From positions 62,001 through 126,000 of the forward strand of contig DAOUFE010000017.1 in the NCBI GenBank assembly GCA_034430215.1: a stretch of DNA of 64,000 nucleotides, given 5' to 3'. Numbering within the stretch: the stretch's first letter is position 1; every line of letters starts with the position of its first letter. The notes under the pieces were generated by a model, which saw nothing but the letters and a program-made list of their open reading frames with translations, was not told the origin of the DNA and searched no databases. Source of the stretch: UBA4782 sp034430215. GTDB taxonomy: Bacteria; Chloroflexota; Anaerolineae; Anaerolineales; Anaerolineaceae. The translations under genes and the position numbers were made by a program. Below are positions 25,559-35,682 of the stretch, one piece after another.

Positions 25559-26428
25559 ATGAAAAAAGGTCAAATAATTAAAGTTGTAGCTATCGTATTG
25601 GTTGGTGTAGTACTGGATGTTATTCTGCATGTTGTTACAAGCCCGTTCAGCACCATTCCTGAGAATCCAGCTTTTAGCTTTGTTGCTGGTATCCTGGGTA
25701 CAGAGATCACCGCTTCTCTTTGGGCTTTATTCGCCTTTTCGGGTGTCGCGTTTGTGTTTTTACGCATCAGGAATGAAATACCTGGAGAAGGTATAAAAAA
25801 AGGGTTGCGTTTTGGGTCTGCAATAGCCCTTCTTTGGCTGTTTGCAATGCTCGAGGGAGTCTCTCTGTTTGGCAATCCGCTCATTAAAGAATTTGTTGTT
25901 GGTCTCAGCGATGCGATACCCGTTTTTATGATGAGCATTCTGCTGAGCCTGCTACAAACTGATAAAGTTGAGGTTCACCCAACAACAGCATTTACCCTTA
26001 GCCAAAAAATCAAAACAATGTCAGCTTTTTCAGGAATATTCTTGATAGGTCGATATATTGCTTATTTTTCTGGTGTTATCCGATCAGGAATTCAAACCAG
26101 ACCTTTGCTTACATTAATCTGGACAATCCTGATGGGCTTCTTTATCGGAGTGGCATTTGTTTTACTAGGCAACAATAGAATTGAGCAATCAATTAAACAC
26201 AGAGTAGTGAAATTTGGGCTCCTTATTTTCGGTCTAAATTGGGCAGCATTTCTTTTATTTATGCCCTTATTATTTTCTGGTTATATTGCCGATGCTTTGT
26301 TGCGGATCGTTATCGATGTAATCCTGGCAATGATTGCTTCATACTTAATGACCATTCCCATTGGCGAAATGCGAAAAAAGGAAATTACTAGCAAGCAAAT
26401 AATTCTTCAAGAAAGTGTTGATAAATGA
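25559..26428 (+). CDS. Multi-pass membrane protein of unknown function
   Basis: The 289-residue protein has about seven or eight predicted membrane helices with short charged loops and no recognised motif. It sits between a MarR regulator and a CPBP-family protein, and its stop overlaps the next start by four bases (ATGA at 26425). I do not recognise the family. Co-expression with a regulator suggests a membrane-stress or export function, which is inference. Confidence 0.65.
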   Translation: MKKGQIIKVVAIVLVGVVLDVILHVVTSPFSTIPENPAFSFVAGILGTEITASLWALFAFSGVAFVFLRIRNEIPGEGIKKGLRFGSAIALLWLFAMLEGVSLFGNPLIKEFVVGLSDAIPVFMMSILLSLLQTDKVEVHPTTAFTLSQKIKTMSAFSGIFLIGRYIAYFSGVIRSGIQTRPLLTLIWTILMGFFIGVAFVLLGNNRIEQSIKHRVVKFGLLIFGLNWAAFLLFMPLLFSGYIADALLRIVIDVILAMIASYLMTIPIGEMRKKEITSKQIILQESVDK

Positions 26429-27165
26429 AAATTTTAGAATGCAACAGAGCAGCATTCGGAATAATCGTTTTTATCTTATTGCTTGCTATGCAGATTATTC
26501 TGGGGAAAACGGGACATTTAGTTGCTTCTTTTATCCCCTATCATACAATCGATCCCTATGACAGTTTTGCTGAAATTTCGATCCATCATGCGTTCGAATT
26601 AATCGCCACATTGTTAATTATTCTCTTTTTGAGCAAGCTGTTGAAACTCGATTTCTTTTTCCATTTCGGTGACAAGAAAACAGGAATTAAATCCGTAATA
26701 CTATTTACGCTCGCTTTCACTGCGATTTCAATTGCACAGCACACCTTGATGGCTGTAAACAACCAGCTTCCTGTTTATTCGTTCCCACTGGATGAAAAGA
26801 ATATTTTTGGAACTTTGGGATTCCAGTTACTCTTAAGCGGACCAGCTGAAGAGGTTGTATTTCGGGCACTGCCAATTATTCTTCTGACCTATTCATTCGG
26901 AAAAAGTATCAAAATCAAAGGCAACTTAACCCTGGAGGTAATACTGGCATCGGTATTATTCGCATTTGCACATATCAATTGGTCGTTAATGCCATTAACT
27001 TTTGAAATAAATTATTTTCAGATAATTTATTCATTTTTACTGGGAACAATCCAGGGAATTATTTATCAAAGATGCAGAAGCATACTTTATCCGATACTAA
27101 TGCATAGTTTCAGTAATGTTTTAATGGTCGGCGGGGGGTATGTGTTTACTGCACTATTTTCTTGA
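26425..27165 (+). CDS. CPBP-family intramembrane metalloprotease
   Basis: The protein has about seven membrane helices and the three CPBP (Abi/RCE1) motifs: GPAEEVVFRALP with the paired glutamates and Arg, FAFAHINWS with a metal-binding His, and LMHSFSNVL with a second His and Asn. Family members process prenylated or small membrane-bound peptides, or act in bacteriocin immunity. It is translationally coupled to the preceding membrane protein and under likely MarR control. The substrate is unknown. Confidence 0.82.
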   Translation: MKILECNRAAFGIIVFILLLAMQIILGKTGHLVASFIPYHTIDPYDSFAEISIHHAFELIATLLIILFLSKLLKLDFFFHFGDKKTGIKSVILFTLAFTAISIAQHTLMAVNNQLPVYSFPLDEKNIFGTLGFQLLLSGPAEEVVFRALPIILLTYSFGKSIKIKGNLTLEVILASVLFAFAHINWSLMPLTFEINYFQIIYSFLLGTIQGIIYQRCRSILYPILMHSFSNVLMVGGGYVFTALFS

Positions 27166-27457
27166 TAGTTGCCAACAGGAGATGAACACAAAATCAAGGA
27201 TTATTATTGGGTAACAAACGAAAAGCTATTCTGAAGAAGACGGGTATCATAAGATAATTATTGAGAAATGATTATTTGATAAATAGCATCTATGCTTCAA
27301 GAGAGAACTTCAGGAAAATTTCGTCCGAAATGATCGAAATGGAAAAAGCACTGAATTGTATAAATATACCGAATAAAATTAAAATGATGAGATCAAGCAT
27401 TTATCTGAAGTCATCAGTGCAATATATGACTAATGTCGATTTTAATAAAGAATAACG

Positions 27458-27961
27458 ATGCAATCTCAACTATCAGGCAAAATTTCTCTACGTAAATTCG
27501 TGCCGGAAGATGCCGAGAAGATCTTCCGGATGAGCCGCGAAAATTCTCTGGCCAGGTTTTTACCTGATCAGGTTTACCGGGATGAGCAAGAAGCTGCGGA
27601 GGTATTGGCCCATTTAATCGCAGCTTATACAGCGCCTATCGAATTGGCGCAGCAGCCCTTTGTTCTGGGGGTGATCTTGGACGGAGGAGAATTGATCGGG
27701 CATGTTGGCCTGAGCCAGATTGAGCAGGGAATCGAGATCGGTTATGCCATCGAGCAAAAACATCAGGGGCGGGGCTATGCGCGTAAGGCTGTCTCTCTGA
27801 TGGTGCATTTTTTGGAAACGAACATGCACTTACCGGAAATCTATGGCATTGTTGACCCCGAAAACAAAGCCTCAATCAACGTGCTGGAGAAATGCGGGTT
27901 TAACCGGGTGGAAGATTTGCATTGTAAATTGGTTTATCGGAAGACCTTGACCCACATATAA
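27458..27961 (+). CDS. GNAT-family N-acetyltransferase
   Basis: The 167-residue protein has the GNAT fold of the RimJ/RimL type. Visible are the strand PFVLGVILDGGELIGHVGL, the acetyl-CoA loop EQKHQGRGYARKAV, and the C-terminal NKASINVLEKCGF motif. The acceptor may be a protein N-terminus or a small molecule. Its bases are more GC-rich than the AT-rich stretch before it, and no ribosome binding site is visible, so the start is less certain. Confidence 0.85.
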   Translation: MQSQLSGKISLRKFVPEDAEKIFRMSRENSLARFLPDQVYRDEQEAAEVLAHLIAAYTAPIELAQQPFVLGVILDGGELIGHVGLSQIEQGIEIGYAIEQKHQGRGYARKAVSLMVHFLETNMHLPEIYGIVDPENKASINVLEKCGFNRVEDLHCKLVYRKTLTHI

Positions 27962-28128
27962 CTGGTTGATGATGATTGAAATATTAGCTGGTAGGTGTCG
28001 TAACGCTTCGCGATTTGAGTTTCAAGCAGAACTTCGAACATATAAAAATTTTGCTTTTTCATATCCCATCCCTGGATAGGATATAATTCTTCAGGGAAGA
28101 AAAAACAATACCCCCTTTCAAGGAAATC

Positions 28129-30561
28129 ATGCACGCTCAAAAAGCCAGCTTTTTTAGAATTATCACGATCATCTCCATTATTGTTCTGACCTTCATCAGC
28201 AGCTGCAACCTCATTCCGAAGAGCATTCGCGAATCCGGGCTGCTTGGGCCAACGGATACTCCCACATCCACCTCTACTCCATCGCCCACCGCAACGCCCA
28301 CCCCAACACCCACTCCGGTCCCTGCTGTGCGGGTTGACCAGGCTGATTGGCTTCTCTTCAGCGGACAGTACGATGAAGCTCTTCAGGAATATACTCTGGC
28401 ATTTTCTCAGGCAACCGATGCCGAGACACAGGCAGCCGCGCTTACCGGCATTGGTCACTCGCAATACCTTAAAAAAGATTACACCGCTGCCATTCAGGCA
28501 CTGACCACTGTGACTGAAAATTACCAGGCAACAGCCGTTTACCCCACTGCTCTTTTTCTTTTGGGTGAGGTATATCTGGCTCAACTTCGCAATGCTGAAG
28601 CGGCTGCCACTTTTCAACAATACCTTGATGCCAAGCCCGGTGTACTCAATGCATATGTACAGGAGCTGCGGGGAGATGCCCTGACCGCTGCCGGCGATTT
28701 GAACGGTGCGCTGGCTGCATACGAAGCTGCCTTCGCTTCTGACCAGATCAGCGATCCGGTTTTTCAGGCAGTGAAGGTCGGTCAAACGTATGTCACGATG
28801 GGTGATCACGAGAATGCGCTGCGCACCTTCATGGGAATCCTCAACAGCACCAACAATGATTACATTAAAGCTCAGATGAACTATCTCGCCGGGCAGGAAT
28901 ACCTGGCGCTGGGCATGACCGAACAGGCTTTCGCCCGTTTTCAAGAATCCCTCATTAATTATCCCCGATCTTACTACGCCTACGCCGGATTGATTGTTTT
29001 GGTAGAAAACGATGTGCCTGTGGATGATTACCAGCGCGCCAAGGTGGACTATTACGCCGGGCAGTACAGCTTAGCGGCAGAATTGTTCAACCGGTATATT
29101 AAAGAAAATCCCGACCATCCCGGTGAAGCTCATCATTTCTATGCCCTCAGCTTGAATGGGATCGGTCAATACGATGCTGCTATCAACGAATGGGATAATC
29201 TTATCCGTGATCATCCGGATGACACTTATTTCGCTTCTGCCTGGGATGAAAAATCCTGGACACAGTGGAACAAGCTCGGGAAATATGACCAGGCAGCCCA
29301 GACGCTGTTCGATTTCGTTGCCCGCTACCCCACTCGCACCGAAGCCCCCACATTCCTTTTTTACGCTGCCCGTATTCAAGAAGATAACAACCAGATATCT
29401 GATGCCGCAGCCACCTTTGAGCGCATTATCAATGAATATCCCACCTCTGAAGATGCCTATCGTGCTCTCTTCCTTGCAGGGATAGATTATTACCGCACTG
29501 CAGCCTATGCGCAGGCACTGCAAATCTTTCAACGTGTGATGGTGTTGGGCACCAATGCCGCAGACCAGGCGATGGCTCAATTCTGGATCGGAAAAGTACA
29601 GCAAAAACAGAACAACACCGATGCAGCTCAAGAAGCTTTCAACCTGGCAGCTTCTCTCGATCCGGGCAGTTATTATTCTGAACGGGCACACGAAGTATTG
29701 GCTGGGTTACAACCACTGCAATCCATTTCTAACTATTCCACCGAATACGACCTCAATCAGGAGCGTATCCTGGCAGAAGGCTGGCTGCGTACCACCTTCA
29801 CCCTTCCCACCGAAACAGACCTTTCCGGTCTTGGAGCCCTGGCACAGGATGCCCGCATGCAACGTGCTATCGCCTTTTGGGAGGTCGGTTTATTTACAGA
29901 AGCCCGTCAGGAACTGGAAAACCTGCGCACAGGGTATGAAAATGATCCAATAGCAACTTATTTGATCATGAACTGGGCACTCGACCACGGTTTTTATCGC
30001 ACAGCCATCTTTGCCAGCCGCCAGGTACTGACCCTGGCAGGAATGAGCGATGATGCCACCTTTACAGCACCTCTGTATTTTAATCACATCCGTTTTGGTG
30101 TTTATTTCTCTGATCTGGTAGAAAGTGCAGCCGAAGAAGAAGGATTACACCCCTACCTTCTCTATAGTTCCATGCGGCAGGAAAGCATGTTCGAGGGGTT
30201 TGTCTATTCCAGTGCTGGTGCCCGAGGGCTACTGCAGATCATGCCCGATACCGGTGCTGAGATCGCTGGCTGGATCGGCTGGCCTGTGGATTTCACCGCC
30301 GATGACCTCTACCGCCCCAATGTCAGTATCCGGCTGGGTGCCCGCTATCTCTCTCGCCAAATTGAAGAGTACGGAGGTGCCCTGTTTGGACTGGCAGCAT
30401 ACAATGCCGGACCCGGAAATGCTTACTTCTGGAAACAGCTTTCGGGGGATGACCCCGACCTGTTCTTTGAAGTGATCGACATCGAAGAAACCCGCCAGTA
30501 CGTCCAGCAGATTTGCGAGTTCTATCATATTTATCAACGACTGTATGATGCAGGACCCTAG
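28129..30561 (+). CDS. Lytic transglycosylase lipoprotein with TPR array (Slt70-like)
   Basis: Residues 1-26 form a lipoprotein signal with lipobox FISSC; ATG 28129 follows AAGGA. A Thr/Pro linker is followed by about 550 residues of TPR-like helical repeats, then a C-terminal SLT lysozyme-like domain with the catalytic Glu in RQESMF, the GLLQIMPDTG motif and the AAYNAGPGNA motif. It would cleave glycan strands between MurNAc and GlcNAc with formation of 1,6-anhydroMurNAc. The arrangement matches soluble Slt70 but is lipid-anchored here. It has a TATAAT at 28082-28087 but no clear -35. Confidence 0.9.
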   Translation: MHAQKASFFRIITIISIIVLTFISSCNLIPKSIRESGLLGPTDTPTSTSTPSPTATPTPTPTPVPAVRVDQADWLLFSGQYDEALQEYTLAFSQATDAETQAAALTGIGHSQYLKKDYTAAIQALTTVTENYQATAVYPTALFLLGEVYLAQLRNAEAAATFQQYLDAKPGVLNAYVQELRGDALTAAGDLNGALAAYEAAFASDQISDPVFQAVKVGQTYVTMGDHENALRTFMGILNSTNNDYIKAQMNYLAGQEYLALGMTEQAFARFQESLINYPRSYYAYAGLIVLVENDVPVDDYQRAKVDYYAGQYSLAAELFNRYIKENPDHPGEAHHFYALSLNGIGQYDAAINEWDNLIRDHPDDTYFASAWDEKSWTQWNKLGKYDQAAQTLFDFVARYPTRTEAPTFLFYAARIQEDNNQISDAAATFERIINEYPTSEDAYRALFLAGIDYYRTAAYAQALQIFQRVMVLGTNAADQAMAQFWIGKVQQKQNNTDAAQEAFNLAASLDPGSYYSERAHEVLAGLQPLQSISNYSTEYDLNQERILAEGWLRTTFTLPTETDLSGLGALAQDARMQRAIAFWEVGLFTEARQELENLRTGYENDPIATYLIMNWALDHGFYRTAIFASRQVLTLAGMSDDATFTAPLYFNHIRFGVYFSDLVESAAEEEGLHPYLLYSSMRQESMFEGFVYSSAGARGLLQIMPDTGAEIAGWIGWPVDFTADDLYRPNVSIRLGARYLSRQIEEYGGALFGLAAYNAGPGNAYFWKQLSGDDPDLFFEVIDIEETRQYVQQICEFYHIYQRLYDAGP

Positions 30562-30616
30562 TATCAACTTTGCAACACACAAAAAACGATTTGATCTTGT
30601 AGATTATCGAGATTAA

Positions 30617-30808
30617 CGATCAACCATCTATGGAGAAGAAACAACGATTCCAGACTTAAGAATAGAAGCAGGTAACCCTATCGAATACTTTAAAAAACAT
30701 GTAGAATATTTTGTTTGGAACGATGATATAACCAAACGCAATTGTAGTAATCCAACGAAGTTTAATTTGCATCCCCCTTTTCCTGACTTCCTAAGTGAAT
30801 ATCCTTAA
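30617..30808 (+). pseudogene. Orphan C-terminal gene fragment
   Basis: An open frame of 63 codons begins right after a TAA at 30614-30616, has no start codon, and ends with TAA 30806-30808. Its translation is protein-like (for example IPDLRIEAGNPIEYFKKH, then FVWNDDITKRN). It looks like the tail of a displaced gene in the AT-rich patch. No family is recognised. The bases after it up to 30938 hold nothing else I can support. Confidence 0.4.
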
Positions 30809-30938
30809 AAGCAATTATGACTTAGATTTTGCGTAGCATGTAATCATGTAAGTAGATTTTAACCTTTAGAAAAATATTTTTTCATAAATGTAGAAGAGTA
30901 TTTTTGGGCATAATGCATGTATAAAAAGCTATTTTTTG

Positions 30939-33320
30939 CTAATCTATATCCATTAGATAAAGAAAGGCTTCTGCTGCATGCCATGCGTGAGGTGCAGCAA
31001 TATGTTTTTCTGCAAGTAAAGGGGATATCTGTCTATATAAAAAGTAATTAGCTTTGCTCGCATTTGCTTCCCACGTTAACGGATAGTCTGAATTGCTTAT
31101 GATTCCTTCTTTTTGGTTGAAGTAATGTGATTGAGCCCACATCAAATATGGGTATTGTCGGAATTGAGTATGTACCTTCATTGCCATATCATCTTTGTCC
31201 GAATACCACCAGGTTAATACAGAATAATTATCTTTTACTCCTGGAATAATTAACTGATCTTCAATGCCAAGAGCAGCAAGTCCAAATTTCGCCCATTTTG
31301 TTTGATAAACAGGATGATATCCATTGTCTGTTTTTCCTTGAATAAAACCTGATGAATTGAGTAATGAAATTTCATGGAGAATCCCAGGCACCAACGGGTG
31401 ATTTTTCTCGGATACAAGAGAAATTAAATACAGTACCTCCCCTAAATTATCGGATTCCTTTTCTCCATTTTGCATATCATATATTTCATCCAGGTTCATT
31501 ATCCAATCTTCAATAAGTTGAATATTTTGTGTTCTTTCTAATACCATTGCCATCATTGCGGCATCTCTATACCAGGGTTCAGGATATGCAACAAAATTGG
31601 GAGTTGGTTTTCCATCGATGATGTTGATAAGGACTTCGTGATGAAAAACTTTCATGATTTTGGGATACTGGAAATCTCTAAACTCTGGAAGATTAATTTC
31701 ACAACCAGTTGATATTTCCTCTATTTCCATTCCATCTCTAATATAAATTGAAGACCCATCTTCAACTATATAAATATTTTTCCCCTCTTGGTTGATTATG
31801 CCTACACTATATTCTGAAGGAACGATAATTTCACTATTCACTTCCCATTGCTTTACTATTTTTGAAGAAGTTATATCCACTAATGTGCCATTGCGATAAA
31901 GATACTTTTGACGATTACCCATGCCAAATAGAAAGAAATTACTACCTGGCAAGCTCTTTTCATGCACAAAAATGTTTCTAAAATTCCGTAATTCAGTTCG
32001 GTATTCATAGGCATCTTCGACCAATTTCCGCATCTCAGCATCTCTTGCAGTAATATATTCAGGATTATTAAAAATCTCTTTTACCCCCTGAACAAATGAC
32101 AAAGAGTTGCAAATCAATAGAAGAGAAAATGCAATTTGAATTCCAATTATCCACTTCCTTTTATAGAAAAGTGTCCAACCAAAAAGTAATAGTATTACAA
32201 GGATAGAGAAATTTCCTGTGTATAAAAATAACTCAATTTTTCCTTTTTCTCCAACTCCATAGACACTGTGAAGAAAAATATTAAATAATAGACACATTGA
32301 AAATCCAAATGATAAGAGCTTATTGGTTCTTGTTTTGTACTTAAAAATACCCAATAATACCAATCCCATCCAAAATACCAATGCCAGTACCCCAAAGATA
32401 TTTCCATATTTTGAATTGTAAAAAGTGATAGCGGGATAAAGAGGATGAATACTAATAATTTCCGGTATTGGAGATACTATATTTGCAAGAAAAAAGTGTG
32501 TGAATATTTGCCTGATCACTACCAAAGGCTGGGAAAGAATTATTGTGCTTGTATAATTTAATTCTTCTCTATATACTGAGGGAATAAAGAATAGAGCACT
32601 ACTTGGATAAAGCATCTTTTGTATAAGCGAAAGCACAATTGAAATTGATACTACAACACCAAAGAAAAGTATTGTCGATGTAATAATTTTCTTCGGACTT
32701 TTTCTCCCCAATTGACTTACTTGAAAGCAAATAAGCGTTTGTATGAAGTTGGTTATGGTTATTCCAAGGGTGAATATTCCAGCAATGAGCCAATAATATT
32801 TTGGTAAATGCTCGTTCTCAATGCTTTTAAGAAATACTATATATGTTATTAACAAACTTAACGTTGCTAGCGCGGAGGTATCAGGCACTATTGATAGAAT
32901 TAATTGACTTGAAGAAAATCCAAATATTATGCTGAGTATCAAGGAGCCCCAGCGATTCTTTGAAATTAACTCAAAAAGAATATAAGAGACACCAATACAA
33001 ATTGCTGCAAAGAATGAGTTAATGAGTATTGAACTCGTTGAAGGAGAAAAACCAATTCTCGTTAGTAAACTTCCAATTGGATTTACAAGAATAACAAAAA
33101 GGGGATGAACACTGGTTCTGTAAAAGTTGGTATCTGTTGTTGTCATGTAGCGGATATTGCGTGCTACATCCATTTCAAATAATAAATCATTTTGGTTATA
33201 CGGTTGTGCATTTGTATCTCTAAGTTGAAAACTAAATAACGAGTATAAAACTGTAAAGAAAATAATAAGCGATATGCATACAAGAACATGAAATGAAACA
33301 TTAAATCGTCTACGTTTCAT
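30939..33320 (-). CDS. GT-C-like membrane glycosyltransferase, C-terminal helical barrel domain
   Basis: The 793-residue protein has a basic N-terminus, about ten to twelve membrane helices in residues 1-400 with the short acidic loop FEMDVARNIRYM after the first helix, the usual place for the catalytic Asp of GT-C enzymes. Residues 420-793 are soluble, with motifs PEPWYRDAAMMAMVLE, LGEVLYLISLV and WTWEAN-like aromatic patches that resemble an alpha/alpha barrel glycoside hydrolase. The bases are much more AT-rich than its neighbours, which suggests recent transfer. It likely decorates a surface polymer; this is inference. Confidence 0.6.
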   Translation of the reverse strand: MKRRRFNVSFHVLVCISLIIFFTVLYSLFSFQLRDTNAQPYNQNDLLFEMDVARNIRYMTTTDTNFYRTSVHPLFVILVNPIGSLLTRIGFSPSTSSILINSFFAAICIGVSYILFELISKNRWGSLILSIIFGFSSSQLILSIVPDTSALATLSLLITYIVFLKSIENEHLPKYYWLIAGIFTLGITITNFIQTLICFQVSQLGRKSPKKIITSTILFFGVVVSISIVLSLIQKMLYPSSALFFIPSVYREELNYTSTIILSQPLVVIRQIFTHFFLANIVSPIPEIISIHPLYPAITFYNSKYGNIFGVLALVFWMGLVLLGIFKYKTRTNKLLSFGFSMCLLFNIFLHSVYGVGEKGKIELFLYTGNFSILVILLLFGWTLFYKRKWIIGIQIAFSLLLICNSLSFVQGVKEIFNNPEYITARDAEMRKLVEDAYEYRTELRNFRNIFVHEKSLPGSNFFLFGMGNRQKYLYRNGTLVDITSSKIVKQWEVNSEIIVPSEYSVGIINQEGKNIYIVEDGSSIYIRDGMEIEEISTGCEINLPEFRDFQYPKIMKVFHHEVLINIIDGKPTPNFVAYPEPWYRDAAMMAMVLERTQNIQLIEDWIMNLDEIYDMQNGEKESDNLGEVLYLISLVSEKNHPLVPGILHEISLLNSSGFIQGKTDNGYHPVYQTKWAKFGLAALGIEDQLIIPGVKDNYSVLTWWYSDKDDMAMKVHTQFRQYPYLMWAQSHYFNQKEGIISNSDYPLTWEANASKANYFLYRQISPLLAEKHIAAPHAWHAAEAFLYLMDID

Positions 33321-33414
33321 TTTATAATTGTATTCAATTTATGGATCTTGGCTAACCACTCAAAGATTCCAATTCATTCCCTTAAATTTTCTACTATTTT
33401 GCAGAAAACCCACC

Positions 33415-33435
33415 CCCCTGATACATTCTCAGGGG
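33415..33435 (-). terminator. Terminator after pdhC
   Basis: CCCCTGA (33415-33421) pairs with TCAGGGG (33429-33435), and on the minus strand the hairpin is followed by a short T tract (33405-33408). It ends the pdhABC transcript. Confidence 0.65.
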
Positions 33436-33445
33436 AGTGATTTCT

Positions 33446-34696
33446 CTATATCAACATACTGAGCGGATTCTCGATCCGCTTTGCCAGCGCCTGCAAAAAC
33501 TGAGCAGCTTCTGCGCCATCTGTGATGCGGTGGTCGGCTGAAAGTGTTGCCTTCATGCGCATTCCCACCTGTGCCACACCATCTTTCACCACCGGCATTT
33601 CTCTGGCAGTTCCCACAGCCAGAATAGCTGATTCTGGTGGGTTGATAATGGCAACGAATTCTTCCACATCGAACATGCCCAGGTTGCTGATGGAAAACGT
33701 CGAGCCTTCGATATCCTCCGGCTTCACCTTACCCGAACGCACCCTGCCTGACATTTCTTTTACTTCAGAAGAGATCAACCGCAGGGGTTTCTGATCGGCG
33801 TCTTTCACCACCACCGTCAACAAACCACCTTCTACTGCTACAGCCACGCCCACATTCACATGCCCCTTGTGGATGATGGAACTCTCCTGTAAAACAGAAT
33901 TCAGATTGGGGAATTGCCGTAAAGCCAGAGCCACCGCTTTGATAATGAAATCATTCACCGAAACTTTTTCATTCTCTGGCAGCATGGTATTGATCTGTGT
34001 GCGAAGAGCCATCAGTGCTTCCATATCAAATTCATGGGTCACATAAAATTGAGGGATATTCTGGGTTGATTCGATCATCCGTTTTCCAATGGCAGCCCGC
34101 AGGCGGTTAATCGGGATGATCTCATCTGCAGGGATTTCTCTCAGTATATAGGGGCTTATCGGAACCGTTGAAACATTCTGACCTGTACCTTTTGGCTGGT
34201 TAAGCAACTGCTCGATATCCTTTTTGACAATCCTTCCATCTGGTCCGGTTCCCCTGATTCCTTCAGGCGAAAGATTGTTCTCACGGATCATCCTCCGGGC
34301 AATGGGGCTTATCCGCAGCATTTCTGGCTCAGGCATTTTTTGCCCTGATGTATTGGTTGGTTTCTCCAATGCAGCAGATGGTCTCTCCACCAATGGTTCA
34401 GCTTCTTTTTCCACAGGATTTGCTGCAGCAGGCAACTGGCTTTCATCCACTTTTTCACCCGGATCTGCCACAATGGCAATAGGCTTTCCAACCGGCACAA
34501 CTGCGCCTGTCTCTACCAGGTGGCGATAAACCACACCATCTGCACTGGATTGCACTTCTACGGTTGCTTTATCCGTCTCGATCTCTGCCAGTACCGCACC
34601 TTTTGAAACTGTTTCGCCTTCTGCAATGACCCACCGCACCAGAGTGCCTTCAGCCATATCAAAACCTAATTTTGGCATATTGATCACTTCAGCCAT
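33446..34696 (-). CDS. pdhC: Dihydrolipoamide acyltransferase, E2 of 2-oxo acid dehydrogenase
   Basis: The 416-residue E2 has one N-terminal lipoyl domain with the modified Lys43 in ETDKATVEV, an E1/E3-binding domain near 133-167 (starting RISPIARRMIRE), and a catalytic acyltransferase domain ending in the ADHRITDGA motif that contains the active His and Asp. It transfers acetyl groups to CoA. ATG 34696 overlaps the E1-beta stop by one base (TGATG) with GGAGGTG upstream. The gene is the last in the cluster; no E3 gene is seen. Confidence 0.93.
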   Translation of the reverse strand: MAEVINMPKLGFDMAEGTLVRWVIAEGETVSKGAVLAEIETDKATVEVQSSADGVVYRHLVETGAVVPVGKPIAIVADPGEKVDESQLPAAANPVEKEAEPLVERPSAALEKPTNTSGQKMPEPEMLRISPIARRMIRENNLSPEGIRGTGPDGRIVKKDIEQLLNQPKGTGQNVSTVPISPYILREIPADEIIPINRLRAAIGKRMIESTQNIPQFYVTHEFDMEALMALRTQINTMLPENEKVSVNDFIIKAVALALRQFPNLNSVLQESSIIHKGHVNVGVAVAVEGGLLTVVVKDADQKPLRLISSEVKEMSGRVRSGKVKPEDIEGSTFSISNLGMFDVEEFVAIINPPESAILAVGTAREMPVVKDGVAQVGMRMKATLSADHRITDGAEAAQFLQALAKRIENPLSMLI

Positions 34697-35667
34697 CAAA
34701 GCACCTCCTTCACTGCTGCAATGACACTGTCCACATCCGGTATAGCCATTTGCTCCAATGCACGGTTATATGGCAGGGGAACTTCTTTTTGCGCCACCCT
34801 CTTGATTGGCGCATCCACATAATCAAACGCCTGTTCGTATATACGAGAAGATACCTCAGCCCCCACCCCGTATGAAGACCATCCTTCTTCGACGATTACT
34901 GCCCGATTGGTCTTTTTAAAACTTGCTATCACTGGATCCATATCCAGTGGACGTAAACTTCGCAGGTCGACAATCTCCGCATCAATTCCCTCTGCCGCAA
35001 GCTTCTCTGCGGCTTTAAGTGAGATTTCAAGCATTTTGCTGTAGGTCACAATCGTGACATCTTTTCCAGGTCGTTGCACAATCGATTTCCCAATCGGAAC
35101 GATGTATTCACCATCGGGCACTTCTCCTCGCATCTGATACAACGTGGCATGCTCGATGAACAAAACCGGATCCTGCGAGCGGATGGCTGCTTTCAGTAAT
35201 CCTTTCGCATCTGCCGGTGTGCCCGGCGACACTACTTTCAAACCTGGAAAATGAGCGAAAATTGCATCAGGTGTCTGCGAGTGTGTGGCACCCAATTGGC
35301 GACCTCCGCCGCCTACCGTGCGGATGACCAGGGGAAGCACCATCTGTCCGCCAAACATATAATGCAGTTTAGCAGCCTCATTGACAATATGATCCATCGC
35401 CACAAAAGCGAAATTGATCGTCATCAATTCTGCCACCGGTCGTAATCCAGTCAACGCAGCACCAATTGCGGACCCGACGATCGCACTTTCTGCAATGGGA
35501 GTATCACGTACCCGTTTTGCTCCAAAGTGATCAAAAAATCCTTTTGTCACCGCATAGGTACCGCCCCATACACCTACTTCTTGCCCCATGATAAAAACAT
35601 CGGGGTCTCGTTCCATTTCCTCCCACAGCGCCTGTGAGATTGCTTCGCGCATCGTGATCTTTGCCAT
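34696..35667 (-). CDS. pdhB: 2-oxo acid dehydrogenase E1 beta subunit
   Basis: The 323-residue protein carries the transketolase pyrimidine-binding domain and C-terminal domain of E1-beta. Visible are the EVGVWGGTYAVT start of the pyrimidine domain, the RTVGGGGRQLGATHSQ loop, and the C-terminal VEEGWSSYGVGAE segment. With E1-alpha it decarboxylates pyruvate and reductively acetylates E2. It starts 15 bases from the E1-alpha stop and overlaps the E2 start by one base. Branched-chain or acetoin specificity cannot be excluded. Confidence 0.93.
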   Translation of the reverse strand: MAKITMREAISQALWEEMERDPDVFIMGQEVGVWGGTYAVTKGFFDHFGAKRVRDTPIAESAIVGSAIGAALTGLRPVAELMTINFAFVAMDHIVNEAAKLHYMFGGQMVLPLVIRTVGGGGRQLGATHSQTPDAIFAHFPGLKVVSPGTPADAKGLLKAAIRSQDPVLFIEHATLYQMRGEVPDGEYIVPIGKSIVQRPGKDVTIVTYSKMLEISLKAAEKLAAEGIDAEIVDLRSLRPLDMDPVIASFKKTNRAVIVEEGWSSYGVGAEVSSRIYEQAFDYVDAPIKRVAQKEVPLPYNRALEQMAIPDVDSVIAAVKEVL

Positions 35668-35682
35668 AGTTCTTTCCCTTCT

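Noticed and set aside
27261..27455. Small open frame before the GNAT gene
   Set aside because: It starts with TTG, has no ribosome binding site and AT-rich composition, and matches no family; it may be a remnant.
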